A stretch of DNA of 32,454 nt, from positions 1 through 32,454 of the forward strand of contig CAMYNQ010000017.1 of the NCBI GenBank assembly GCA_947259785.1, in the 5' to 3' direction. This DNA comes from an uncultured Chromatiaceae bacterium. Its GTDB lineage: Bacteria > Pseudomonadota > Gammaproteobacteria > Tenderiales > Tenderiaceae. The notes beneath the pieces were generated by a model that did not search any database, was not told the origin of the DNA, and was given only the letters and a program-made list of their open reading frames with translations. Shown here one piece after another: positions 18,030 through 26,792 of this stretch; within the stretch, counting starts at the first letter, position 1; each line of letters opens with the position of its first letter. The translations under genes were made by a program, and so were the position numbers.

Positions 18030-19199
18030 TTAGGCAGCTATAAATTTCTGTAACCGCGCCACCCCTTCCTTAAGACCTTCAAGCGATGTGGTGTAGGCAA
18101 AACGTAAATGCTGCTCTGGTTTATTCAGACCAAAATCCTTCCCCGGCGTGACGGCCACCCCAGACTGCTGCAATAAATCAATGCAGAACTGATAGCTGTT
18201 ATCGGTAAAGTGCTTGCAGTTAGCATAGAGATAAAAGGCCCCCTGAGGCGTTACCGGAATTTCAAAACCCATCTGCCTCAAGGCTGGCAACAAATAGTCA
18301 CGTCGCTGCTCAAAAACCTGGCGACGCTGTTCGAGCACAGCCATTGTCTCTGGTCTGAATGCCGCCAGTGCCGCGTACTGTGCGGGTGTTGATGCCGCCA
18401 GAAAAACATTCTGCGCAACCTTATCCAAACCATCGACATAAACCTCTGGTGCCACCACCCATCCCAAGCGCCAACCGGTCATACCAAAATATTTTGAAAA
18501 GCTATTAATCACAAAAACATCATCGCTAATCGCCAGGGCTGTCTGCTCATTCACACCATAGGTAAGGCCATGATAAATCTCATCGACCATCATATGACCG
18601 CCCTTTTCAGCCACAAAATCAGCGATTGAGCGCATCTCAGCTTCAGCAATCAGAGTTCCAGTGGGATTTGCCGGTGAAGCAACCATTACCGCCCTGCTGT
18701 TGTCATTCCAATATTGCTTGAGATGTTCAAGATTAAGCTGGTATCCCGTCTCAACATCAACCGGAATAGAAATGACTTCGCCATCGACCAAGCGAACAAA
18801 ATTGCGGTTACAGGGGTAACCGGGATCAGCCATCAACACTTGCTGACCAGGGTTTATCAAGGCCGACATCAACAACTGCAAAGCCCCAGATGAACCAGGG
18901 GTTATGAGTATGCGTTTCGGATCAACACTGACCTTGTATTTTTGTTGATAAAAATCACTAATCGCTTGGCGCAGCTCGGGCAGACCTGTCGCCGGGGTGT
19001 AATGGTGTTTGCCTGACTTAAGCGCCTCAATACCGGCCTGGACGATAGGCGCTGGCGTTTCAAAGTCCGGCTCACCTATCTCCATATGGACGATATCACG
19101 CCCCTCAGCTTCAAGCCGTCTGGCCTGAGCCAGCAACGCCATTACATGAAACGGCTGAACAGCCGCCATGCGATCGGCAAGGTCTACCACTTTAGACAT
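18030..19199 (-). CDS. PLP-dependent class I/II aminotransferase
   Basis: A 389-residue fold-type I aminotransferase. It has the MEIGEPDFETP motif near 39-49, PGSSGALQLL (101-110) in the cofactor phosphate region, SPANPTGT (Asn178) and MMVDEIYHGL (Asp206). The PLP lysine is Lys236 in SFSKYFGMTGWRLGW, and LRFAY near the end holds the expected substrate-carboxylate arginine. It resembles aspartate/aromatic aminotransferase subgroup I-gamma proteins, but the amino donor cannot be read from sequence. It overlaps the upstream phosphatase gene by 8 bp and is probably cotranscribed with it. Confidence 0.9.
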   Translation of the reverse strand: MSKVVDLADRMAAVQPFHVMALLAQARRLEAEGRDIVHMEIGEPDFETPAPIVQAGIEALKSGKHHYTPATGLPELRQAISDFYQQKYKVSVDPKRILITPGSSGALQLLMSALINPGQQVLMADPGYPCNRNFVRLVDGEVISIPVDVETGYQLNLEHLKQYWNDNSRAVMVASPANPTGTLIAEAEMRSIADFVAEKGGHMMVDEIYHGLTYGVNEQTALAISDDVFVINSFSKYFGMTGWRLGWVVAPEVYVDGLDKVAQNVFLAASTPAQYAALAAFRPETMAVLEQRRQVFEQRRDYLLPALRQMGFEIPVTPQGAFYLYANCKHFTDNSYQFCIDLLQQSGVAVTPGKDFGLNKPEQHLRFAYTTSLEGLKEGVARLQKFIAA

Positions 19200-19962
19200 T
19201 AGCGGCTTTATGCAGCGCGCGAACCATTTCCATATTTAAATGGCTATGCCCTTCGGCATCGCCACTAATAACGGTAAAGCCAGCATCTGGCTCGCCCATC
19301 TGATCAAGCACGATAGCCGCACCGCTAAAATCATCTTCAGCCGTGTAGCCATTTGTAGTTATCACCGTTGCCAGACGTGCCTGCACAGAAGAACGAATAC
19401 CGTTATAAGAATCTTCAAAGGCAATGCACTGCTCAGGCGCCAGATTCATCGCCTCCATTACATAGTGATAAATATCTGGGGCGGGTTTCTTAGCCGGCAC
19501 AATATCGCCTGCACCAATCACCTCGAACCAATCCAGAGAATCTGCACCCAGGGTGTAAGTCAGCAAGGCAGTCACATTCTCAGGTGTGGTGGTGGTGGCA
19601 ATTGCCAGGCGTAAACCAGCATCCCTAGCCTCTTGAATTAATCGCTCAACCCCTGGCCGTAGCGGAACGGCACCATCGGCCATCAATTTGGTATAAAAAC
19701 TGGTTTTAGCCGCATGCAGACCAGCAACAAATTCGTCGAAATTACCTGGTTTCTGGAACTCAGTATTAAATTTTTCCAAGTAATAGCGAATCCGTTCCTT
19801 ACCCCCTGTGACAGCCAATAATTCACCATACAACTCAGGTGTCCAATCCCAGCCCAAACCGGCTTCCTGAAAAGCCAGGTTGAAGGCTACGCGGTGTCCA
19901 TCACGCTCAGTGTCAGCCAAAGTGCCATCAACATCGAAAATCAACGCGGCTAATTCACTCAT
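19192..19962 (-). CDS. HAD-IA hydrolase, CbbY-like sugar (bis)phosphatase
   Basis: The frame opens at 19983, but MSELAALIFDVDGTLADTE (ATG 19962) is the family start; this gives 256 residues. The nucleophile and acid are Asp10 and Asp12 in FDVDGTLADTERDGHRVAFN, a long signature shared with CbbY, the xylulose-1,5-bisphosphate phosphatase that removes a Rubisco inhibitor. Motif II (ATTTTPENV), the motif III lysine (AKKPAPDIY) and motif IV (FEDSYNGI) are all present, and the helical cap lies between. Neither start has a strong ribosome site. The gene overlaps the aminotransferase gene. No Rubisco gene lies in the window, so the substrate remains inferred from motif similarity. Confidence 0.82.
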   Translation of the reverse strand: MSELAALIFDVDGTLADTERDGHRVAFNLAFQEAGLGWDWTPELYGELLAVTGGKERIRYYLEKFNTEFQKPGNFDEFVAGLHAAKTSFYTKLMADGAVPLRPGVERLIQEARDAGLRLAIATTTTPENVTALLTYTLGADSLDWFEVIGAGDIVPAKKPAPDIYHYVMEAMNLAPEQCIAFEDSYNGIRSSVQARLATVITTNGYTAEDDFSGAAIVLDQMGEPDAGFTVISGDAEGHSHLNMEMVRALHKAANV

Positions 19963-20089
19963 ATTCTTATACCGTCCAATCATTAGTTTTATTCAAAAGG
20001 GGCATTTTATCACCATTTATCTGATATTAACCCCTTGAAGATAAATGCCTTTTTGCTACGCCACGTTTCAAACAAAACGTATAACTCTA

Positions 20090-20118
20090 TTGCCTAAACC
20101 TGAAATATCTAGTATATA
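20090..20118 (+). promoter_or_regulatory. Candidate sigma70 promoter for dksA
   Basis: TTGCCT (20090-20095) and TATATA (20113-20118) are spaced by 17 nt, with a short GC-rich stretch just after. The start codon at 20154 is about 28 nt past the likely transcription start. Confidence 0.5.
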
Positions 20119-20153
20119 TTCGGGCTTAATTTTTGAGGCACCAGGAGAAGGGA

Positions 20154-20756
20154 ATGTCCCCAAAGAAAGCTAGCGCAGATACAGTAAGCACGAAAAAAGC
20201 CGTATCAAAGAAAAAAGCTGCGCCCAAGAAAAAAGCTGCCACACCTAAAGCAGCGCCTAAAAAGACGGCTGTAAAAAAGAAAACGGCCGCAGCAAAAAAA
20301 CTAAATATCGCTGAAGCCAAAGAAAGGGCAGACAAGCTACTACAAGGCTTTGGCAACTTCGAACCCTACAAAGTAAAGTCGGGTGAAGAGTACATGAATG
20401 ACGATCAAATTGCGCATTTTCGCCTGCTTCTGATGGCCTGGAAACATGCCCTGATGGAGGAAGTCGACCGCACCGTACAGCACATGCAGGATGAAGCAGC
20501 TAACTTCCCTGATCCTAACGATCGAGCCAGTCAAGAATCAGATTTCACCATGGAACTGCGTGCTCGCGACCGTGAGCGAAAACTGATCAAGAAAATCGAA
20601 GAATCTATCCAAACACTTGATAGCGAAGATTACGGTTATTGCGAAAGTTGTGGTGTTGAAATAGGCATTCGCCGTCTTGAAGCTCGCCCAACGGCGACAC
20701 TTTGCATAGACTGCAAGACGCTCGACGAGATCCGCGAAAAACAAAAAGGGGGCTAA
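20154..20756 (+). CDS. dksA: RNA polymerase-binding transcription factor DksA with lysine-rich N-terminal extension
   Basis: The start ATG 20154 follows an AGGAGAAGGG ribosome site, giving 200 residues (an upstream frame start at 20133 is unsupported). From about residue 50 on it is a normal DksA. It has the coiled coil with its tip D120-P-N-D123-R-A125 (equal to Asp71, Asp74 and Ala76 of the 151-residue E. coli protein, an offset of 49). The zinc finger uses Cys163, Cys166, Cys184 and Cys187. DksA enters the polymerase secondary channel and, with ppGpp, retunes promoters. Residues 1-49 are odd: 18 lysines with alanine, proline and threonine in KKA/PKK steps, like histone H1 tails, suggesting DNA or RNA contact. 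The stop codon lies in the loop of the terminator. Confidence 0.93.
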   Translation: MSPKKASADTVSTKKAVSKKKAAPKKKAATPKAAPKKTAVKKKTAAAKKLNIAEAKERADKLLQGFGNFEPYKVKSGEEYMNDDQIAHFRLLLMAWKHALMEEVDRTVQHMQDEAANFPDPNDRASQESDFTMELRARDRERKLIKKIEESIQTLDSEDYGYCESCGVEIGIRRLEARPTATLCIDCKTLDEIREKQKGG

Positions 20757-20767
20757 CGCCCCCCTTT
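20744..20767. terminator. Bidirectional intrinsic terminator after dksA
   Basis: AAAAGGGGGC (20744-20753) and GCCCCCTTTT (20758-20767) pair perfectly around TAAC. Both strands end the stem in a T-run, so it can serve dksA and the convergent DUF3579 gene. The dksA stop codon (20754-20756) sits in the loop. Confidence 0.85.
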
Positions 20768-20799
20768 TCTTTGAAATACTAACGAGATTATTTTTTTAG

Positions 20800-21126
20800 C
20801 TAACTGACCTTGGCGTCCTGGGTTTCATCCACCTCAACAATCTTAGTTTCACAGACCTGACTCATCTGCAAACGATTGGCATGAACAAAGGCCATAATGT
20901 ATTCAAATGCGGTTGGGTTTGTTTCCTTAACTGAGTTTTCCACCAACAGGCATTTTTCACCATCGACCATACTGGGACGGACATCATTTGAATAGTGCAG
21001 ACGATTGTCCTTACCAAAAGTTGCCATCGTAGTCGAAATACGTTCAATCCAATCACTGGGACGAAACTTGCGACCGTCTTCATTGACGCTTCTGATGACA
21101 AGTTTACAGCCTGTTTTCAATTCCAT
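20800..21126 (-). CDS. DUF3579 domain-containing protein
   Basis: A 108-residue soluble protein with no signal peptide or membrane helix. LVIRSVNEDGRKFRPSDWIERI, then HYSNDVRPSMVDGEKCLLVENSV and ETNPTAFEYIMAFVHANRL, fit the DUF3579 family found in proteobacteria. Function of the family is not known to me. It is convergent with dksA, sharing the terminator, and divergent from acs. Confidence 0.8.
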   Translation of the reverse strand: MELKTGCKLVIRSVNEDGRKFRPSDWIERISTTMATFGKDNRLHYSNDVRPSMVDGEKCLLVENSVKETNPTAFEYIMAFVHANRLQMSQVCETKIVEVDETQDAKVS

Positions 21127-21380
21127 TTTATGACTACCTGCGTGGGACAGACCAGTTACTATGCTAGAAGACCCGTATTTAAAATTATATTTAGATGCTG
21201 CTTACCGAAATTATCGGCAAGCCAGAGACATTCATGAGCGGCATTATACATCTAAGTCAACTTTTATTAAGCAATCCCCTTTCAGAAAATGCTGTGTTTT
21301 CGCATAATAAGACAACATTATTCACACTACACGCCCATTATTTAGGGCCAATTTGATAACAACTACCCATGGGAGGCTTC

Positions 21381-23348
21381 ATGAGCATCGAAAATATTGA
21401 CTCGATACTCCACGAAGAACGTTTATTTCAGCCCTCAGCTGATTTTGTTCAGACCGCTTCAATCAACTCTTTAGTAGACCTAGAAGCCTTACACAAACAA
21501 GCCGAGGATGACTATGAAGGTTTTTGGGCCAAACTTGGCCTCGATGAAATCACCTGGCAAACCCCCTTCACCAATATTCTTGATGACAGCAAAGCCCCCC
21601 ATTACCAATGGTTCAATAATGGTAAAACCAACGTTTCCTACAACTGCCTGGACCGCCACCTGGAAACCCGTGGCGATAACAACGCCATCATTTTTGAAGG
21701 TGAAAAAGGTGACATCAAGACCCTGACTTATCGTGAACTTCATTCGCAGGTGGGTTGCTTTGCCAATGCCATGAAGGCTCAAGGAATTAGCAAAGGTGAT
21801 CGAGTCGTCATCTATATGCCTATGACTCCAGAGGCCGTTGTAGCAATGCAGGCCTGTGCCCGTATCGGTGCTATTCACTCGGTCGTTTTTGGTGGCTTTT
21901 CGGCAGAATCTCTTAAAGATCGTATCGAAGACGCTGGCGCAAAGATGCTAATCACCGCTGACGGTGGTCACCGTGGCGGCAAAATCGTTGAGCTGAAACA
22001 AGCCGCTGACAAGGCCCTTGCGGGGGGCTGCGCCAGCATTGAGAAAGTCATTGTTTTCAAACGTACCGGCCACGACATTAATTTCAACCGTGAAAAAGAT
22101 ATCTGGTGGCATGATGCCATCAAAGACATGGACAGTGTCTGTGAGCCTGAGTGGGTAGACTCCGAACACCCGCTATTCCTTCTCTATACCTCTGGCTCTA
22201 CCGGAAAACCCAAAGGCATCCAGCACTCTAGCGCCGGTTATCTACTTGGCTCCATTCTTACCATGAAGTGGGTCTTTGACATCAAAGATGATGATATTTT
22301 CTGGTGTACTGCCGATGTTGGCTGGATTACAGGCCACACCTACGTCGCCTACGGCCCACTAGCCGTCGGTTCCACCGTCCTAATCTACGAAGGCGCACCA
22401 ACCATCCCTGATTGTGGTCGTTTCTGGGATATCTGCGAACGTCACAAGGTCACAATCTTCTACACCGCGCCCACGGCAATTCGTGCACTGATGAAGCAAG
22501 GCGATGAATTTCCAGCCAAGTATGACCTTTCCAACATTCGCCTGCTCGGCACTGTCGGCGAGCCCATTAATCCTGAGGCGTGGATCTGGTATCACAAGGT
22601 CATCGGTGGCGAGCGCTGCCCAATCGTCGACACCTGGTGGCAGACAGAGACCGGCGCCAATATGATTGCCCCGATACCTGGCGCGGTTGCGACCAAGCCC
22701 GGCTCCTGCACCCTGCCCCTACCCGGCATCATGGCCGATGTAGTCGATGAAGTCGGCAATAGCATCACCGAGGCCAACAAAGGTGGCTTTCTGGTCATCA
22801 AAAAACCATGGCCTTTCATGCTACGCACGGTTTGGGGTGATGATGAACGTTATGTAAACACCTACTGGCCAATGTTTGACAGCAAATACTATCTCGCAGG
22901 TGATAGCGCCCGACGTGATCAAGATGGTTATTTCTGGATTATGGGACGTATTGATGATGTCTTGAATGTATCCGGACATCGCCTCGGCACCATGGAGGTT
23001 GAATCAGCCCTAGTGGCTCATCCACGCGTTGCTGAAGCCGCCGTCGTCGGCCGTCCTGACGAGATTAAAGGTGAGGCGATTTTTGCTTATGTGGTGTTAC
23101 GTGGTGACAGACCGGAAGACGGCATTGATGAAGCACTTACCAAGGAGCTGCGCGCCTGGGTCGGCGAACAAATTGGGCCAATCGCTAAGCCTGATGATAT
23201 CCGCTATGCAGATAACCTGCCCAAGACCCGCTCCGGTAAGATCATGCGGCGCTTGCTGCGAACCATTGCCCAGGGCCAGGAAATAACCCAGGACACATCC
23301 ACGCTGGAAAACGAAGCAATCCTGCTGCAACTACAAGGCAAGACTTAA
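21381..23348 (+). CDS. acs: Acetyl-CoA synthetase (AMP-forming)
   Basis: The ATG at 21381 follows a GGGAGG ribosome site, so the frame start at 21369 is unlikely; the product has 655 residues, the usual length. It activates acetate to acetyl-AMP and then acetyl-CoA. Motifs seen: the P-loop-like [44 protein letters not shown] for acetate and AMP binding, and ISGHR-type [12 protein letters not shown]. The C-terminal [14 protein letters not shown] carries Lys620, the residue whose acetylation switches the enzyme off in studied species. Residues 1-50 are slightly diverged. It is a single gene, divergent from the DUF3579 gene. Propionyl-CoA synthetase is the main alternative, but length and motifs favour Acs. 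Confidence 0.95.
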   Translation: MSIENIDSILHEERLFQPSADFVQTASINSLVDLEALHKQAEDDYEGFWAKLGLDEITWQTPFTNILDDSKAPHYQWFNNGKTNVSYNCLDRHLETRGDNNAIIFEGEKGDIKTLTYRELHSQVGCFANAMKAQGISKGDRVVIYMPMTPEAVVAMQACARIGAIHSVVFGGFSAESLKDRIEDAGAKMLITADGGHRGGKIVELKQAADKALAGGCASIEKVIVFKRTGHDINFNREKDIWWHDAIKDMDSVCEPEWVDSEHPLFLLYTSGSTGKPKGIQHSSAGYLLGSILTMKWVFDIKDDDIFWCTADVGWITGHTYVAYGPLAVGSTVLIYEGAPTIPDCGRFWDICERHKVTIFYTAPTAIRALMKQGDEFPAKYDLSNIRLLGTVGEPINPEAWIWYHKVIGGERCPIVDTWWQTETGANMIAPIPGAVATKPGSCTLPLPGIMADVVDEVGNSITEANKGGFLVIKKPWPFMLRTVWGDDERYVNTYWPMFDSKYYLAGDSARRDQDGYFWIMGRIDDVLNVSGHRLGTMEVESALVAHPRVAEAAVVGRPDEIKGEAIFAYVVLRGDRPEDGIDEALTKELRAWVGEQIGPIAKPDDIRYADNLPKTRSGKIMRRLLRTIAQGQEITQDTSTLENEAILLQLQGKT

Positions 23349-23605
23349 ATTAATATGGGCCGTCCTTACCAGGCTGCCCACTATTACCCGTATAATTTAT
23401 ACTGACTTTTCTCTGGCGTTTTGCTGCAAGCTCATTATCCTTGTATCTTGCATGGCCTTTTGGCCCCAAGCTTGAATTAGCACGTAACCGTGGCCATACA
23501 CGGTTAGCAGATGCTGATAATTTCTTGTTAATGCCATGCAAGGAAATAAGGTCAAATAGTAATAATAAAGTTAGCCTCCCAGTACTTGCCTGTAACAACC
23601 CAAAA

Positions 23606-23622
23606 GGGGCGCCAGTCGCCCC
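23606..23622. terminator. GC-rich hairpin downstream of acs
   Basis: GGGGCG (23606-23611) and CGCCCC (23617-23622) pair around CCAGT. On the minus strand the stem is followed by TTTT, so it works better as a terminator in that direction. On the plus strand the trailing sequence is GCCTTTGTT, which is weak. Confidence 0.4.
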
Positions 23623-23740
23623 GCCTTTGTTAAAGTAAGTCAAACCACAGCACTGGAACCGTGCAATAACCCAGGCATGGCAGCAGCTGCATTTGTGCCA
23701 AGAAATTAATCAGTTATGCGAAATTTAGTGCCCATTCCTG

Positions 23741-23769
23741 TTGACGTATTAAAATCATCGCAGTAAGAT
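23741..23769 (+). promoter_or_regulatory. Promoter of tRNA-Asn
   Basis: TTGACG (23741-23746), exactly 17 nt, then TAAGAT (23764-23769). Transcription would start about 20 nt before the tRNA. The following GTGCCCC is a GC-rich discriminator, as is common for stable RNA genes under stringent control. Confidence 0.65.
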
Positions 23770-23796
23770 GTGCCCCACAAATCAAGCATGATTTAT

Positions 23797-23872
23797 TCCC
23801 CGGTAGCTCAGTTGGTAGAGCAAATGACTGTTAATCATTGGGTCCCTGGTTCGAGCCCGGGCCGGGGAGCCA
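23797..23872 (+). tRNA. tRNA-Asn (anticodon GTT)
   Basis: A full cloverleaf of 76 nt including an encoded CCA. The acceptor stem TCCCCGG (23797-23803) pairs with CCGGGGA (23862-23868), followed by discriminator G and CCA. The D arm has GCTCAGTTGGTAGAGC. The anticodon stem AATGA/TCATT encloses loop CTGTTAA with anticodon GTT (23830-23832). The T arm contains GGTTCGAGCC. GTT-anticodon tRNAs are queuosine targets, so QueF encoded in this window acts in the pathway that modifies G34 of this tRNA. Confidence 0.98.
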
Positions 23873-23878
23873 TATTAA

Positions 23879-23905
23879 AAAAACCGCCTCACGGCGGTTT
23901 TTTTT
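23879..23905 (+). terminator. Rho-independent terminator of tRNA-Asn
   Basis: AAAACCGCC, loop TCAC, GGCGGTTTT and a continuing T-run begin about 7 nt after the tRNA CCA end. The stem is perfect. Confidence 0.9.
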
Positions 23906-23958
23906 CGCCCTGAATTTGCGACACAGAATTTAAAAGGCCGCATGCTAACATCACAGTC

Positions 23959-24501
23959 ATGAGTAATAAGCCCGATGAAGATGAGACACAACTATTCCGC
24001 CAGGCAATGGTGGGCGTACGTCGTCTCAAAACAAATCAGCGCCCTCTTTCGCCTCAGCGTCCTAAGCCAATAAAACAAAAAATGGCAATTGATACTGAGC
24101 AGCAGCAAGCACCTGATACATTATCTGATAAATTCGAACCCCATTTCGACATCGACGACCGAGCAAATGAATCATTTGCCCGCGCAGGTATTCAAAAACA
24201 GGTACTCAAAAAACTCAGGTTAGGAAAAATTCCGATTGAGGACGAGCTGGATTTACATGGCTACAGAGTCGAACAGGCACGCCAGACCCTGGTGAAATTT
24301 CTCAATCACTGCCGCGAACATGGCTTGCGCTGTGTCCGCATCATTCACGGCAAAGGCCTGTCATCATCACAGCGGCAACCGGTTTTAAAGGGCAAAACCC
24401 GACATTGGCTACAACAGCGCGATGAGGTGCTGGCCTTCTGCCCGGCACATCGCGCAGGCGGTGGTGATGGTGCCGTCTATGTCCTGCTCAAACGGGGCTA
24501 G
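23959..24501 (+). CDS. Smr-domain endonuclease-like protein
   Basis: A 180-residue protein with a disordered, basic N-terminal half (about 1-75) and a C-terminal Smr domain. The domain shows DELDLHGYRVEQARQTLVKFL (DLHG at 98-101) and RIIHGKG (130-133), ending with GGGDGAVYVLLKRG. These DLHG and HGKG motifs define the Smr fold. Family members related to SmrB cut mRNA at collided ribosomes; others nick DNA. The length and plan fit the small gammaproteobacterial SmrA/SmrB (YdaL/YfcN) group. The stop codon overlaps that of the convergent barrel gene, both within one CTAG. Confidence 0.9.
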   Translation: MSNKPDEDETQLFRQAMVGVRRLKTNQRPLSPQRPKPIKQKMAIDTEQQQAPDTLSDKFEPHFDIDDRANESFARAGIQKQVLKKLRLGKIPIEDELDLHGYRVEQARQTLVKFLNHCREHGLRCVRIIHGKGLSSSQRQPVLKGKTRHWLQQRDEVLAFCPAHRAGGGDGAVYVLLKRG

Positions 24502-25982
24502 AAAAAATAACCCAGTTCAAGTTGAAAATAATCATCGTTGCGAAAACTATAAGTAGGATCTGTCGGTTCAAGCCCTGATGAACCACGGTACTCCAGCGCC
24601 AGCCTCCAACTCTGACCCAAGCGTCGACTTGCCTCAACACTTGAAGAAACAGCACTTCCATCCAGGTCAGTAATGGCCCCCATCAATATCTCGCTGCTTT
24701 GCATGTCATTAAAAACCCAACGCAAACCCAACATCACATCATCTTCGAATGGCCCTGGTGCCAACTCAGAACGATCATCATAGAGATATTCAAGCAACAG
24801 CCCGAGATCAATGCTGCTGTCAAACAAACCAACATGGGTATATTCAAAACCGGCCACAGCCTGCGTGTAACGCTGGTCTTTTTCTTCTGTCGAGGTCGCC
24901 TCAAGCTTCCATACCCAATCGCCAAGCAAGGCCTGTAAAGTCAGCCCAGTTTGATCAATCAAGTTATAGTGCGGAAGTATTACCAGCTGACCTTGCGAAT
25001 TCATCACGATGTTATTTTTATTAAATTCCGGCTCACGACTCGTGCCTGAAAAATGCGACAGACCAATATCCCAGTCACCAATATAATGAGACCAGCGAAC
25101 TGCCCAATCTACATGCTCGTCCCGGTCTTCTGACTCATACGTGGCATCCTGCTCAGTATCCACCACCAACTCTGCTCGCAAGCGACCTTTAACACCAGGA
25201 AAAGTACGCTCACGAAATAGAGGCATAACAAACAGATCCCAGGTGCCCCAATCCGTAAACCGGCTAAGATTAAGCATTGGCTGACCCAACTTTTCTTCAC
25301 CATCAAGACCTTCAACCAGATCAACCTGATTAATCACATCAACCAGATGCAAGGACTCAGTGACACCCCAAAACACCTTACCTACTCCCAGGCGTAACTC
25401 CCAATCGCCCATGACATTAATCCACATCAACTCACGCACATCGGCATGATTACGCTCTTCATCCTTATCACCGACACGAACAAAAGGCACAAAGGTCAGG
25501 CTGGATTTACGATCATTCCAGCTCATGTGAAATTCCGGCTGTATTGCCAAAGACGCAGTCGAATCGTGCTGTTCAACGTATAAGGGATCATCAACAAAAC
25601 TCCTCAGCTCTGCGGTCAACGAGCCTGAGGCGGTCGCCCTGAACGTAGAAGGCTTGGGTTTGGGCAAAGCAGGAAACCGTTTAACAGCTGCGGACCAGCC
25701 AATATCACGCAGCCGCCGCTGATCATAGAGTGCCTGGCTCGTACGCTCGTATGGGCCAACCAGGACAACCTCAGCCGGTCGACCAATTACGTCAATGGTT
25801 CTTTGCTCAGCATTAAAACCGCTGCTTTCGAGCTGTTGAAGGATATTTTTAGCGGTAGCCTTATCTGAAAATACACCAATCTGCAGATACGGAACCTTGT
25901 TGTTCGCCTGAACTGCAACCGCGCAAAAAAGCATCGTCATAGCGACAATGACATTAACTAGGAAAGTTCGAGTGATGAACAT
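24498..25982 (-). CDS. Outer-membrane beta-barrel protein with N-terminal SPOR domain
   Basis: A 494-residue protein with a signal peptide (1-26, cleavage after AVQA). Residues about 29-100 form a SPOR-type domain: YLQIGVFSDKATAKNILQQLESSGF then VVLVGPYERTSQALYDQRRL. From about 110 to the end lie many alternating aromatic beta-strands typical of an outer-membrane barrel (LTFVPFVRVG, WELRLGVGKVFWG, LTLQALLGDWVWKLEA), finishing in YFQLELGYFF with a terminal Phe as outer-membrane barrels often do. VINQVDLVEGLDGEEKLGQPML is a distinctive segment I associate with barrels next to RND/MMPL genes. It is last of a three-gene operon, 12 nt after the LolA-like gene. Transport of a lipid or hydrophobic compound is inferred. 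Confidence 0.8.
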   Translation of the reverse strand: MFITRTFLVNVIVAMTMLFCAVAVQANNKVPYLQIGVFSDKATAKNILQQLESSGFNAEQRTIDVIGRPAEVVLVGPYERTSQALYDQRRLRDIGWSAAVKRFPALPKPKPSTFRATASGSLTAELRSFVDDPLYVEQHDSTASLAIQPEFHMSWNDRKSSLTFVPFVRVGDKDEERNHADVRELMWINVMGDWELRLGVGKVFWGVTESLHLVDVINQVDLVEGLDGEEKLGQPMLNLSRFTDWGTWDLFVMPLFRERTFPGVKGRLRAELVVDTEQDATYESEDRDEHVDWAVRWSHYIGDWDIGLSHFSGTSREPEFNKNNIVMNSQGQLVILPHYNLIDQTGLTLQALLGDWVWKLEATSTEEKDQRYTQAVAGFEYTHVGLFDSSIDLGLLLEYLYDDRSELAPGPFEDDVMLGLRWVFNDMQSSEILMGAITDLDGSAVSSSVEASRRLGQSWRLALEYRGSSGLEPTDPTYSFRNDDYFQLELGYFF

Positions 25983-25994
25983 TACAATCTCTGA

Positions 25995-26792
25995 CTATCG
26001 CGCTCGTTTAAGGTCATTAACTTGAAAGTCATTATCTTTTAGACCGGTGCGAAAGCGGTAATTCTTCCACAAAATACGAGTTGTTTTGCCGGTCTGATGA
26101 TTTTCCATAAACATCTCGTCTGGACGCCAGTGGTTTTCAAGATACTTTTTATAACCGATAAAAGTCAGCTTCTTCAGCAAGGCATTCTTACGATCATAAA
26201 AATCAGTTCTTTGTGGCCGATATTCCGCCTTGTCTATCCAGGTAACTTGACGGGTATAACCAGAATATTTATCTACCGGATAACGTTCCACCACAAAACA
26301 ATCTTTGCCCTGAAACACCTCGTCACGGAGGTATTTATAGGTGTATTTTTCCACCTCCTGGGAACCCAGGTCTTCATAGGCAAACTCGCTGCCCATATAA
26401 GGGCCAGATTTATTTCTCGAGGCAATCCTCTTGACCCGTTTCAGCGCCGGTAGATAGAGCCACTGGTCATCTGTTTTTACCTTGTGTGAATGGGTCAGCA
26501 TGGCGGTGCCTTTGACATCGGCAGGCTCATCGAAAATAGACAGTCCCTTATCGCCATCGTCTTCAACTTCCAGGCCCATGATACGAATATATCGGCGACT
26601 CTCATCACCATGCCTGTTTTTGAGAATCATCTCCATTTCAGCCCTGAAGTCATCAAAACCATTACCGCGCCTATCCGCTTCTTGCGAAATTTCAAGGCCA
26701 CGCTGTTCAGGCGTTTGCGCATTAACACAGAGAGGACTTAGAAACGCCGTCAGTAACAGCGAAACCATAAAAAATTTATTGGGCATGCGCAT
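25995..26792 (-). CDS. LolA-like outer-membrane lipoprotein-sorting family protein
   Basis: The frame opens at 26822. The ATG at 26792 is preferred because GGAG lies 6 nt before it; the product has 265 residues. A signal peptide (cleavage near VNAQ) sends it to the periplasm. The mature part begins TPEQRGLEISQEADRRGNGFDD. It then has GTAMLTHSHKVKTDDQWLYLPALKRVKRIAS, GSEFAYEDL and WIDKAEYRPQRTDFYD, the pattern of the uncharacterised LolA-like family (outer membrane lipoprotein-sorting protein) encoded beside RND/MMPL pumps. These have a half-barrel with a greasy cavity. It overlaps the end of the RND gene by 17 bp, so the two are translationally coupled. The cargo is unknown. Confidence 0.85.
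   Translation of the reverse strand: MRMPNKFFMVSLLLTAFLSPLCVNAQTPEQRGLEISQEADRRGNGFDDFRAEMEMILKNRHGDESRRYIRIMGLEVEDDGDKGLSIFDEPADVKGTAMLTHSHKVKTDDQWLYLPALKRVKRIASRNKSGPYMGSEFAYEDLGSQEVEKYTYKYLRDEVFQGKDCFVVERYPVDKYSGYTRQVTWIDKAEYRPQRTDFYDRKNALLKKLTFIGYKKYLENHWRPDEMFMENHQTGKTTRILWKNYRFRTGLKDNDFQVNDLKRAR

Larger units (their letters stand above)
23349..23796. other. Intergenic region between acs and tRNA-Asn
   Basis: About 450 bp without a supported gene. It has an imperfect set of hairpins: a GTATAA/TTATAC palindrome near 23386-23400, AACCGTG/CACGGTT at 23486-23505, and GGGGCG/CGCCCC at 23606-23622. A 97-residue minus-strand frame (23350-23643) crosses all of them; it contains KLSASANRVWPRLRANSS and AKRQRKVSINYTG but no domain I recognise. 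It has no clear ribosome site, so I leave it uncalled. The tRNA promoter is at the right end. Confidence 0.55.
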
